Positions 24,208 to 31,484 of a stretch of 38,909 nucleotides of DNA are shown one piece after another (the stretch's first letter is position 1; each line of letters begins with the position of its first letter). The position numbers were made by a program, and so were the translations under genes. This stretch comes from Tannerellaceae bacterium (GTDB lineage Bacteria; Bacteroidota; Bacteroidia; Bacteroidales; Tannerellaceae): positions 1 through 38,909 of the forward strand of contig JAJQAZ010000091.1 in assembly GCA_021203545.1 (NCBI GenBank), written 5' to 3'. Below the pieces are notes generated by a model. It did no database searches, was not told where the DNA came from, and saw only the letters and a program-made list of their open reading frames with translations.

Positions 24208-25332
24208 TTAGTCATTCAACATCATTGGCATCAGCAACATGAGCAAATCTTCATTCGAATCATTTACTGTTGGAATAATAAGGCCGGCACGCGAAGGATC
24301 AGCAAGCTCCAGAACAACTTCTTCCGAACTGATATTACTTAAAATTTCAATCAGGTAAGTTGCTTTAAAACCAATCTTCAACTCTATTCCGCTAAACTGG
24401 CATACGATCTTTTCTTCCGCAGAAGTCGAGAAATCAATATCCTGTGCCGAAACGATCATCTTATTCTCTGTCAGATGAAGTTTCACAAGGCTACTTGCCG
24501 GATTAGAGAAAACTGATACACGTTTCAGTGCCGTCAGGAAAGAAACCCTGTCAATCGTTACTTTATACGGATTCTCCTGCGGAATTACACTGTTATAATT
24601 CGGATAGCGTCCTTCTATCAGGCGGCACACCATTTCAAAGTTAGAACAGTTTATATAAGCATTGTTCTCATCAAACTGTATCAATACAGGCTCTCCCTCT
24701 TTTGCCAGAATATTACGTAACAGGTTAGCCGGTTTCTTTGGCAAAATAAAAGCCGCTCTTTCTTTCGAATGAACCGACATATTACGCAAGCGCACCAGTT
24801 TATGGCCATCGGATGCAACAAAGGTGATATCTTCATTATGGATATCAAAATAAATACCATTCATTACCGGACGAAGTTCATCGTCTGCCGTAGCAAACAA
24901 CGCACGGCTAATACCATTCATCAGCGTCTGTGCATCCAGAGTCAGATCGGTATGAGTTTCTCCCAATGGCTTCTGCTGCGGATAAGTATCTCCTTTCTGA
25001 CCGATAAAATTGTATTTACCATTCTCAAAATGGATAAATATTTCCAGATTCTCATCATTGATCTCAAACCGTAGAGGCTGTTCCGGCAACTCCTTCAATA
25101 GATCCAGTAATATTTTAGCAGAAACAGCAAAAAGCCCTGCACCTTCAGTGTTCATCACCTCTACCGAAGTAACCAACCGGGTTTCCGCATCGGAAGCCGT
25201 AATAGTGAGCAAGTCACCATTGAGGTCAAACAAAAAACTATCCAGAATAGGTAAAGAGTTTTTTGAGGCGATTACTTTGCTTATTGACTGTAAACGAGAC
25301 AGTAAAGCTGTACTGGAAACTTCAAATTTCAT
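24208..25332 (-). CDS. dnaN: DNA polymerase III beta sliding clamp
   Basis: A 374-residue clamp protein made of three repeated domains. Recognisable parts are the N-terminus MKFEVSSTALLSRLQSISKV with NSLPILDSFLF, the middle segment ALFATADDELRPVMNGIYFD, FVASDGHKLVRLRN, ILPKKPANLLRNIL, LIEGRYPNYNSVIPQ, and the C-terminal LADPSRAGLIIPTV with LLMLLMPMMLND. It forms a ring around DNA and holds the replicative polymerase. The gene is intact. The last residues match the usual M-P-M-end of the family. It shares a transcription unit with the exonuclease gene. Confidence 0.97.
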   Translation of the reverse strand: MKFEVSSTALLSRLQSISKVIASKNSLPILDSFLFDLNGDLLTITASDAETRLVTSVEVMNTEGAGLFAVSAKILLDLLKELPEQPLRFEINDENLEIFIHFENGKYNFIGQKGDTYPQQKPLGETHTDLTLDAQTLMNGISRALFATADDELRPVMNGIYFDIHNEDITFVASDGHKLVRLRNMSVHSKERAAFILPKKPANLLRNILAKEGEPVLIQFDENNAYINCSNFEMVCRLIEGRYPNYNSVIPQENPYKVTIDRVSFLTALKRVSVFSNPASSLVKLHLTENKMIVSAQDIDFSTSAEEKIVCQFSGIELKIGFKATYLIEILSNISSEEVVLELADPSRAGLIIPTVNDSNEDLLMLLMPMMLND

Positions 25333-25439
25333 AACTGTTTCTTATTTATTTATCCGTTATTAATTTATTATAATATACTGTTTAAATAAGCCTACACTGC
25401 CTGTCAGATAAAAAAAGACAAAGGCTTTCTAAGTGAAAA

Positions 25440-25504
25440 CAAAAATAGGAAATAATTGATAATTGGCAATCCGCAAACCACAATTATTTAGCAAGACAAA
25501 AGTA
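25440..25504 (-). promoter_or_regulatory. Two candidate -7 elements upstream of dnaN
   Basis: On the minus strand TATTTTTG (25440-25447) and TACTTTTG (25497-25504) both fit TAnnTTTG. They would give dnaN leaders of roughly 100 and 160 bases. No -33 partner is convincing, so which one is used cannot be told. Confidence 0.35.
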
Positions 25505-25675
25505 GTATATAAATTTTCTATTCCAAGCATCCATAAAGATTATCTAAAAAAGGAATTCAAATAGATGTTTTAAAAAAACCAAATCGTTATCTTTCGATAT
25601 AGCATCCCCTGCAATGTCGAAACCTTAAACATAAAATAGAACTTTCCGGAAGATTATAAAGTGTTGGTTCTGTTT

Positions 25676-25942
25676 TATTTCCCCTCTGGAGAGCTACTCT
25701 CTACATACATCTTTTCATCCTCGTAGAGGATAATATATCTTAGACCCCAGCAACGCTGGGGGTGGATAAGAGAGTCTATATTTCAGGCTGGAAGCCCAAC
25801 ATAGTAATATATAAACTAAAATAGTTGGGTTTACACTCCGGTTCCTATTATACTATGCTGCTCCTCCGGAGCGAAATATCCTTCTTATAACCCCAAACCC
25901 CGGCGTTGCCGGGGCCTAAGATAGAATAGGCCTACGGCCTGA
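25676..25942. repeat. REP-like palindrome cluster
   Basis: Several short GC-rich palindromes sit in AT-rich DNA: CCCCAGCAACGCTGGGG (25745-25761), CCCCGGCGTTGCCGGGG (25898-25914), AGGCCTACGGCCT (25928-25940), and a CTCCGGAG (25864-25871). This fits a family of dispersed Bacteroidetes intergenic palindromes. No RAYT-type transposase is in the window. With the next element it accounts for most of the 942-bp gene-free stretch between dnaN and DUF4295. Confidence 0.6.
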
Positions 25943-25965
25943 AAAAAATGTGTGTAGAAAGTAGA

Positions 25966-26109
25966 TTGAGAGGGGTTAGGGGTGTGTTATAACCGGCACA
26001 GAATTAGTACTATAATTTAGTCATTTATATAAATATTCGCTTATAAATAACCTTTTTCCGGTTTTGCAGAGGATAATTATGGTTATAACACATCCCCGCC
26101 CCCTCTCAA
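25966..26109. repeat. Inverted-repeat element with 29-bp arms
   Basis: Arms at 25966-25994 (TTGAGAGGGG near the left, GTGTTATAACC at the inner end) and 26081-26109 match in opposite orientation at 25 of 29 positions and enclose 86 bp of AT-rich DNA. It has the size and form of a small non-autonomous inverted-repeat element. Another TCTCAAGAGGGGAG fragment follows at about 26126. A minus-strand reading frame of 70 residues at 26021-26233 overlaps it and is not considered a gene. Confidence 0.6.
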
Positions 26110-26215
26110 GAGAGTTTTTAAACAGTCTCTCAAGAGGGGAGATTAAAAACATATTTATGAATAGATTAAAGCTAAAATAAATCTTCCGACCATGGCTGAT
26201 TATTAACCTCCTAAT

Positions 26216-26257
26216 AAAAAAGCCCCTTTTCAATGAAGAAAAGAGGCTTTTTTTTAT
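26216..26257 (-). terminator. Terminator of the rpmB-rpmG-DUF4295 operon
   Basis: In the minus orientation a stem pairs AAAGCCTCTTTTC with GAAAAGGGGCTTT (one mismatch) over a short loop and ends in a T-run (CTTTTTTATT). It lies 18 bp past the DUF4295 stop. It also has T-rich sequence on the plus side, so it may work in both directions. Confidence 0.85.
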
Positions 26258-26274
26258 GTCTTGAACTTCGCTTC

Positions 26275-26427
26275 TTATTTAGCGAAATAATCTTTTACTG
26301 CTTCGTTAGGAACCATTTCTTCCTGGAAGATATAAGCACCTGTTTTTGGAGACTTAACCATTTTAATTACTTTTGAATAAGTACGGCCGTCACCTTTTTT
26401 AAATGATGCAACTGCTTTCTTTGCCAT
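26275..26427 (-). CDS. DUF4295 small basic protein, ribosome-associated cluster
   Basis: A 50-residue lysine-rich protein, beginning MAKKAVASFKKGDGRTYSKV and ending NEAVKDYFAK. It matches the Bacteroidetes-specific DUF4295 family, almost always encoded next to rpmG and rpmB, as here. The function is not proven. The basic composition and location suggest a ribosome-linked role. An unusually good Shine-Dalgarno (AGGAG, 8 bases before the ATG) supports the start. It is the last gene of the three-gene operon and is followed by a terminator. Confidence 0.92.
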   Translation of the reverse strand: MAKKAVASFKKGDGRTYSKVIKMVKSPKTGAYIFQEEMVPNEAVKDYFAK

Positions 26428-26442
26428 TGTTTAATCTCCTTA

Positions 26443-26631
26443 TTACTTAATTTCTTTATGTAATGTCATTTTTCTCAGGATAGGGTTGTATTTTTTCAAC
26501 TCCAGACGCTGAGTAGTATTTTTTCTGTTTTTTGTAGTGATATACCGTGAAGTACCCGGCATACCGCTCTCTTTATGTTCAGTACATTCTAAGATAACCT
26601 GAACTCTATTACCTTTTGCTTTCTTTGCCAT
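26443..26631 (-). CDS. rpmG: 50S ribosomal protein L33
   Basis: A 62-residue ribosomal protein, beginning [20 protein letters not shown] and ending MTLHKEIK, with the family [20 protein letters not shown] block. The CxxC zinc pair of some L33 forms is absent (only one Cys), so this is the zinc-independent type. A purine-rich GGAGG-like sequence precedes the ATG. It is in the middle of the rpmB-rpmG-DUF4295 operon. Confidence 0.96.
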   Translation of the reverse strand: MAKKAKGNRVQVILECTEHKESGMPGTSRYITTKNRKNTTQRLELKKYNPILRKMTLHKEIK

Positions 26632-26648
26632 CGTTTATTCCTCCCAAA

Positions 26649-26888
26649 TTATGCTTTATAATACCCTTTTGCCTGTGCCTGTTTGATTGCTGCATCCAGA
26701 CCAAGTTTGTTAATAGTGCGTAATCCGGCAGCTGATATGCTCAGATTAATCCAGGTCTTTTCTTCCACCCAGTAGAATTTCTTTGTAAACAGATTGACAT
26801 TAAATTTACGTTTCGTTTTTCTGTTAGAATGGGAAACGTTGTTGCCAATCATTGCTTTTTTTCCGGTAATTTGACAAATCTTAGACAT
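26649..26888 (-). CDS. rpmB: 50S ribosomal protein L28
   Basis: A 79-residue ribosomal protein that starts [20 protein letters not shown] and continues [20 protein letters not shown], with the conserved [20 protein letters not shown] near the end. It is the first gene of the operon. Upstream lie 297 gene-free bases (26889-27185) that hold the operon's promoter region and the end of the gpx gene. I see no riboswitch or strong hairpin there. Confidence 0.96.
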   Translation of the reverse strand: MSKICQITGKKAMIGNNVSHSNRKTKRKFNVNLFTKKFYWVEEKTWINLSISAAGLRTINKLGLDAAIKQAQAKGYYKA

Positions 26889-27185
26889 CTCTATCTTACT
26901 TTTTTATTATATGCAATTGAATATTCTCTCAATCAGGGCGCAAAGTAAAGCATAAATTTTAATTTACGCAAAATTTCCACCCACTAAATAAAGCTTAAAT
27001 CTCTTTTTCCGAACCAGCATCATGAACTGAATAAGAGACTATTACCATACTAACTAAATGTTAAAGGTTGCTTCTTACGGGGTGCAAGGGTATAAATTAT
27101 TTATTTAAATTCATAACGAACCCATCAAAATTTATTACACAACTTATTCAAATTAACTAATTGTGTAAATTACAGATAGGAATAA

Positions 27186-27731
27186 TTATTCCTCTATCCA
27201 CCGGACGATTTCTTCCGCATCGGGTTTGGTGCGGGGTTCTGCTACTCCGGCCCAATTGCCGTTTTCATCAATCATAAATTTCTGGAAGTTCCATGTAACA
27301 GGAGCATCTTCCTTTCCGTTCAGTCCTTTTTGAGTAAGCCATTGATAAACCGGAGCCATATCCTCTCCCTGTACGGATATCTTTTCCATCAGAGGAAAAG
27401 TTACCCCATAATTCAGTTTACAGAATTCTGCGATTTCTTCGTTTGTTCCGGGCTCCTGTTCCCGGAAATTATTTGCCGGAAATCCGATAATAGTAAAATC
27501 ATCACCTCCATAGGTCTCATACAGAGCCTGTAACTGTTCATATTGTGGGGTTAATCCGCATCTGGAAGCAACATTCACCACCAAAACCTTCTTTCCTTTC
27601 AACTGGGCAAGGGGATATTCCTGTCCGTCAATACTTATTACGGTGTAATCGTGAAAAGTAGAAGTCTGCGCATGCAATACCAGCGTTGCACACAATAAAA
27701 CCAAAACGTAAATACCTGATTTCATACACAA
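27186..27731 (-). CDS. Glutathione peroxidase family thiol peroxidase, exported
   Basis: A 181-residue protein with an N-terminal hydrophobic stretch (about 5-20) ending near LHAQ, which looks like a signal peptide. The peroxidatic Cys is in NVASRCGLTPQYEQLQALYE; the triad Gln and Trp are in FPANNFREQEPGTNEEIAEFC and WNFQKFMID. The Cys codon is an ordinary one, so it is not a selenoprotein. Bacterial members of this family normally use thioredoxin-like reductants in place of glutathione. It is transcribed away from the nitroreductase gene and has its own -7 element. Confidence 0.9.
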   Translation of the reverse strand: MCMKSGIYVLVLLCATLVLHAQTSTFHDYTVISIDGQEYPLAQLKGKKVLVVNVASRCGLTPQYEQLQALYETYGGDDFTIIGFPANNFREQEPGTNEEIAEFCKLNYGVTFPLMEKISVQGEDMAPVYQWLTQKGLNGKEDAPVTWNFQKFMIDENGNWAGVAEPRTKPDAEEIVRWIEE

Positions 27732-27763
27732 AAGATTATTTAATTTTTAAAAACCATAATCCG

Positions 27764-27771
27764 CAAATATA
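27764..27771 (-). promoter_or_regulatory. Candidate -7 element for the peroxidase gene
   Basis: The minus strand reads TATATTTG, fitting TAnnTTTG, 32 bp before the ATG at 27731. The divergent nitroreductase gene starts 78 bp away, so one short region serves both. Confidence 0.45.
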
Positions 27772-27848
27772 GGCAATAATACGACAACTATGTCCGTTAT
27801 ATAATTGTTTTAGAGGAATAAAAAATTAAAAATAAAACTAACTAAGTC

Positions 27849-28451
27849 ATGAGAAGAAACTTTCGGGAGGCCGTCCTAAACCGGCGGAGCATTTATGGTT
27901 TAAGCAACCAATCACCCATTCCGGACGACGAAATTAAAGACATGATCCGTTTTGCTGTTTTACATGTACCTTCGGCATTCAATACACAAACAGCCCGGTT
28001 GGTACTTCTACTCAATGAGGAACACAAAAAATTCTGGAACCTCGTAAAAGAAACTTTACGCAAAATGGTTCCGGAAGAAACCTTTCCCAAAACAGAAGCA
28101 AAGATCAACAAAAGCTTCTTATCCGGATACGGTACGATCCTGTTCTTTGAAGAATTAAACACAGTAAAAGAAATGCAAAGTCTATTCCCGGATTATAAAG
28201 ATAAGTTTCCGGAATGGTCTGAACACACATCGGCTATGCATCAGTTTGCATTGTGGTGTATGCTGGAAGATGCAGGTTTCGGATGCAACCTGCAGCACTA
28301 CAATCCTATCATAGACGACGAGGTACGCAGCACATGGAATTTACCGGATTCATGGCATTTAATCGCACAAATGCCATTCGGTATACCCACGGAAGAACCG
28401 GGAGAAAAAGAATTCAACCCGGTAGAAGAACGTTTCCTGATTTTCGAATAA
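27849..28451 (+). CDS. Nitroreductase family protein, Frm2/YfkO-like subgroup
   Basis: A 200-residue flavin-dependent reductase. FREAVLNRRSIYGLSNQSPI at the N-terminus carries the FMN-phosphate-binding Arg-Arg-Ser. PSAFNTQTARLVLLLNEEHK, YGTILFFEE, SAMHQFALWCMLEDAGFGCNLQHY and IAQMPFGIP follow the pattern of the fatty-acid-repression-mutant-like nitroreductases. The physiological substrate is unknown; such enzymes reduce nitro compounds and quinones. The gene is intact. It is followed by nested inverted repeats. Confidence 0.88.
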   Translation: MRRNFREAVLNRRSIYGLSNQSPIPDDEIKDMIRFAVLHVPSAFNTQTARLVLLLNEEHKKFWNLVKETLRKMVPEETFPKTEAKINKSFLSGYGTILFFEELNTVKEMQSLFPDYKDKFPEWSEHTSAMHQFALWCMLEDAGFGCNLQHYNPIIDDEVRSTWNLPDSWHLIAQMPFGIPTEEPGEKEFNPVEERFLIFE

Positions 28452-28464
28452 CCCCAAAAGATAA

Positions 28465-28744
28465 AAGCACACAGATGACACAGATTAGGCAGATTTACAC
28501 AGATGATAATTTAAAAATTTGGTTGAAGGAAATTCTGGTTGAAGGGGATTTGTAATCCCCGCCTGTGGAGTATAAGGATTTTAAATCCGCTTTTATTATA
28601 CCATATGTTTATATTTAAAATAGGTATTATCAGTTGCCGGATCCGGAGATCCTCATACTCATTAGTCGGGGATTACAAATCCCCTCCGACCCCAAAAAGA
28701 CAATCTGTGGTGATCCGTCTTATCTGTGTTATCTGCGTGCTTTT
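28465..28744. repeat. Nested inverted repeats
   Basis: The outer pair is an imperfect inverted repeat of about 40 bp (28465-28504 and 28702-28744), built from ACACAGAT and CAGATT motifs. The inner pair is a perfect 17-bp inverted repeat, GGGGATTTGTAATCCCC at 28544-28560 and its complement at 28668-28684. Each inner arm is itself a hairpin. It fills the 341-bp gap between the nitroreductase and DJ-1-like genes. The outer motif resembles the ends of the GxxExxY cassette. No gene is seen. Confidence 0.7.
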
Positions 28745-28792
28745 AGGCTTTTTTTGACATTTCATAATAAAAATATAATCAAAATATAAACT

Positions 28793-29482
28793 ATGAATAT
28801 GAGAGTATTATTTGTGGTAACAAGCCACGATAAAAAGGGAGATACCGGTCAGCCAACCGGATTTTATTTCTCCGAAGTAGCCCACCCGTGGGAAGTCCTG
28901 TCCAATGCAGGTTATGAGATTGATTTTGTAAGCCCACAGGGAGGCAAAGCCCCTATTGAAGGATTCGACCTGAGCGATCCGGTAAACCGGAAGTTCTGGG
29001 AAGACTTTGTATGTGAACACAAAGTGCAAAATACAATGAAACCATCGCAGGTAAAACCGGAGAAATACGACGCCATATTTTATGCCGGTGGACACGGGGC
29101 CATGTGGAATTTCCCACAAAATCAGGAATTAGCAGAAATAGCCCGGAAAATTTATGAAAATGGAGGTATTGTTAGTGCCGTATGCCATGGCCCTGCGGGT
29201 TTATTGAATATTAAATTAAGCAATGGAACCTACCTGATAGACGGAAAACGCATCAGTGGGTTTACAAACGAAGAAGAAAAAGCCGTTAAAATGGAGAATG
29301 TAGTTCCTTTCCTTCTGGAAACAGCACTGGAAGAGCGGGGAGCAATAGTTGAGAAAACAGGCAACTTCCAACCGTTTGCTATTGTTCATGATAGAGTTGT
29401 AACAGGACAAAACCCTCAATCCGCATATAAAGTAGGAGAAGGTATTGTTGATACACTTCAGAAAATGAAAAATGAAAAATAA
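28793..29482 (+). CDS. DJ-1/PfpI superfamily protein, Hsp31-like
   Basis: A 229-residue protein of the class I glutamine amidotransferase-like fold. The nucleophile elbow is SAVCHGPAGLL with the reactive Cys. The oxyanion region is FYAGGHGAMWNFPQN, and an acidic residue before it lies in the FYFSEVAHPWEVL block. The N-terminal MRVLFVVTSHDKKGDTGQPT is typical of the Hsp31/glyoxalase III branch, which acts on methylglyoxal or serves as a chaperone. The ATG at 28793 could be replaced by the next at 28799. It is followed after 6 bp by a flavodoxin gene, so they form an operon. Confidence 0.88.
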   Translation: MNMRVLFVVTSHDKKGDTGQPTGFYFSEVAHPWEVLSNAGYEIDFVSPQGGKAPIEGFDLSDPVNRKFWEDFVCEHKVQNTMKPSQVKPEKYDAIFYAGGHGAMWNFPQNQELAEIARKIYENGGIVSAVCHGPAGLLNIKLSNGTYLIDGKRISGFTNEEEKAVKMENVVPFLLETALEERGAIVEKTGNFQPFAIVHDRVVTGQNPQSAYKVGEGIVDTLQKMKNEK

Positions 29483-29488
29483 GTAAGA

Positions 29489-30004
29489 ATGAAAGAGATT
29501 GGAATATTTTATGGAGTAGACAGTGATCAGACAGCTGAAATAGCCCGGAAGATCATTGATGAGTTTAAAGGAATAGCTATTGAAGCGGTTGCTGTTGAAG
29601 TCGCTAATTCGGAAGATCTGAATGTATACGATTATATTATAACTGGTGTAGCAACCTGGCCGGAAGGAACAATTCCTGCCTATTGGGGAGACCTGGTAGA
29701 AGATATAAGAAATAGTGATATGACACACAAACGGGTTGGAATTTTCGGTTTAGGAGATCAGGTAAACTATCCCAACAATTTTGTAGACAGCATAGGGATA
29801 CTGGCAGACGCTTTCGAAAACGCCGGGGCTACATTGGTTGGTTTTACCCGTACAGAAGGTTATACCTTTCAACGGTCGCGTGCTGTGATGAATGAAATAC
29901 AATTCAAAGGTTTAGCCATTGACACCGACAATCAGGACGACCAGACGGATGAACGTATCCGGAAATGGGTAAAGCAACTGAAACGGGAATTCTTTGATAT
30001 GTAA
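29489..30004 (+). CDS. Flavodoxin
   Basis: A 171-residue long-chain flavodoxin. The phosphate loop is IFYGVDSDQTAEIARKI, where most flavodoxins have G-S-T-T-G-N-T, so the Thr-Gly is altered while the last Thr is kept. The flavin-binding aromatic loops are ITGVATWPEGTIPAYW (Trp) and GLGDQVNYPNNFVDSIG (Tyr). It would carry one or two electrons to reductases. It lies between the DJ-1-like gene (6 bp) and a nitroreductase gene (12 bp), which suggests that it may serve that nitroreductase. The gene is intact. Confidence 0.93.
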   Translation: MKEIGIFYGVDSDQTAEIARKIIDEFKGIAIEAVAVEVANSEDLNVYDYIITGVATWPEGTIPAYWGDLVEDIRNSDMTHKRVGIFGLGDQVNYPNNFVDSIGILADAFENAGATLVGFTRTEGYTFQRSRAVMNEIQFKGLAIDTDNQDDQTDERIRKWVKQLKREFFDM

Positions 30005-30016
30005 AAAGATTACAAT

Positions 30017-30559
30017 ATGGTAAATGATATAAATAGCCGGTTAGAAAATCCGGGATTACAAACTATATTTTCCAGGAAAAGTGTCCGCAGTTTTACGGAT
30101 CAACCGGTAGCAAAAGAAGATGTGGAGATTCTGCTGCGTGCAGCTATGGCTGCGCCAAGTGCTGTAAACCAGCAACCCTGGGCTTTTGTGGTTATCGACG
30201 ACCACAAACTATTAACCCGGTTAAGCGAAGAATTGCCTTTTGCCAAAATGGTAGCCAAAGCACCGGTAGCCATTGTAGTGTGTGGCGATCCGGATAAATC
30301 AATATACGGAGAAGATTACTGGGTACAGGATTGTTCGGCAGCCTCACAAAATTTGCTATTGGCAGCCGAAGCATTAGGATTAGGAGCTGTATGGACTTCT
30401 ACCTATCCTGACCCTGTGAGAATAGATGTAGTAAAAAAAATCCTGAATTTACCCAAACATGTTTATCCGTTAAACCTGATCCCGGTAGGACATCCGCAGA
30501 ACGAACATAAACCAAAAGAAAAGTTCAGGGCAGAAAATATCCACCGGAATAAGTGGTAA
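30017..30559 (+). CDS. Nitroreductase family protein
   Basis: A 180-residue FMN-dependent reductase. SRKSVRSFTDQPVAKEDVEI carries the FMN-binding Arg and Ser. AAMAAPSAVNQQPWAFVVID, DCSAASQNLLLAAEALGLGA and the C-terminal LNLIPVGHPQNEHKPKEKF are all canonical. The substrate is not predictable. The gene is the last of an apparent three-gene unit with the DJ-1-like protein and flavodoxin, giving a small redox cluster. It is distinct in subgroup from the nitroreductase at 27849. Confidence 0.92.
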   Translation: MVNDINSRLENPGLQTIFSRKSVRSFTDQPVAKEDVEILLRAAMAAPSAVNQQPWAFVVIDDHKLLTRLSEELPFAKMVAKAPVAIVVCGDPDKSIYGEDYWVQDCSAASQNLLLAAEALGLGAVWTSTYPDPVRIDVVKKILNLPKHVYPLNLIPVGHPQNEHKPKEKFRAENIHRNKW

Positions 30560-30684
30560 TTTGTTTTTATTGTAAAGGAAATAGACAGTCTATTACTCCG
30601 GAACAGGACATAGCGCCGGGATTTATTCCCGGTGCCCCTTCCGGGATAGGAATACCTATATCTTCAAACCAACTTTCCGTAATT

Positions 30685-30861
30685 TCACCTCTCATCAATA
30701 TATACCATACCCACATGGGTAAAATTATATTCCCCGGCACTCGTTATAACTTCTTTAATCGTATCCTCCGTTTCTCCTTTACAGGCCTCCTGAAAGATTA
30801 AATCTCCGTTTTGTAAAGTGAAAGGAAATAAGGATAAAATAAATAATACACTTACATTCAT
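30685..30861 (-). pseudogene. YiiX-like permuted papain fold, N-terminal remnant
   Basis: A 58-residue frame with a hydrophobic start (MNVSVLFILSLFPFTL) continues QNGDLIFQEACKGETEDTIK, then SAGEYNFTHVGMVYID. This matches the beginning of YiiX/YebB-type permuted NlpC/P60-papain proteins, including the GDLIFQ strand and the catalytic-type His of F-T-H-V-G. The frame stops right after that, where the rest of the domain (normally over 100 residues) should follow. Downstream in the minus direction a hairpin lies at 30613-30635 and no further homology is seen. I take it as a truncated remnant. Confidence 0.65.
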
Positions 30862-30906
30862 CTGTTTTATTCTTTATTTTTTATATGTAATTTTTGCCCG
30901 GAGAGC

Positions 30907-31078
30907 CTACATAGGCACAACTTTGCCTTCTACACAGGCAGAAATTAGATTCTACACAGGCACCTCTCTTTGGCTATATAAGCACAACGTTTTGGTTATA
31001 CAGGCACAACGTTGTTTCTACACAAGCACAACCCGGCATGCAATACAGGCATAACATAAGAATCTATACAGGCACAAC
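30907..31078. repeat. Tandem array, eight units of 22-23 bp
   Basis: Eight units share a 15-bp core close to CTACACAGGCACAAC, starting at 30907, 30930, 30952, 30974, 30996, 31018, 31041 and 31064. The steps are 23, 22, 22, 22, 22, 23 and 23 bp. Between the cores are 7-8 variable bases. Such spacing puts every unit on the same face of the helix, about two turns apart. The period is not a multiple of three, so it is not a coding repeat. No replication or recombination gene is beside it. From 31079 to 31353 I see only a hairpin CCCCGG/CCGGGG at 31264-31281 and no gene. Confidence 0.85.
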
Positions 31079-31353
31079 TACAAAAAGTTTACCTTGTATA
31101 CGCCCTATGTCATGCCTGTCCGGTTTTATATTTCACCCTGTTTACTTCCCTATGGAAAGCCTATGCAAAACCTCCCGGCTTGTTTTCCGACTTGATCGGG
31201 AATCGCATCAGCACAGACAGTTTCAATAATAAAAAGATAATAAACCGCCTGTTGTAATGCGATCCCCGGTCGGGGCCGGGGAACAAATTGTTTTTGTTTT
31301 CTCCCCCGTTGGGCGCAACGTCTTATCCTATGTCATCAACTTAAAAGTTTTTG

Positions 31354-31445
31354 CCAGCGCAGATTTAAATCTGTGCCTAAACCAACAGACAGTAAATAAG
31401 CACGGATTGGCTAAAGCCGGTATTCTATTCGGATATCTTCACCAG
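31354..31445. repeat. Dispersed repeat with GCGCAGATTTAAATCTGTGC core, copy A
   Basis: After the palindromic core at 31357-31376, the sequence GTAAATAAGCACGGATTGGC, then TAAAGCCGG and ATTCGGATAT, aligns with copy B at 35284-35385 over about 90-100 bp. The core alone also occurs at 10628-10649. It lies just past the end of the broken TonB-receptor gene. Confidence 0.7.
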
Positions 31446-31484
31446 CAAATTGGAAAAGACACTACACCAAAAAGGACTTCCCGG

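Noticed and set aside
26021-26233. A 70-residue minus-strand reading frame before DUF4295
   Set aside because: It overlaps an inverted-repeat element and the operon terminator and resembles no protein family.
27560-27580. Selenocysteine in the glutathione peroxidase
   Set aside because: The active-site codon is an ordinary Cys codon and no in-frame TGA occurs.
30907-31078. The 22-23 bp array as a CRISPR
   Set aside because: The conserved core is 15 bp and degenerate, the spacers are 7-8 bp, and no cas gene is present. CRISPR repeats and spacers are each about 20-50 bp.
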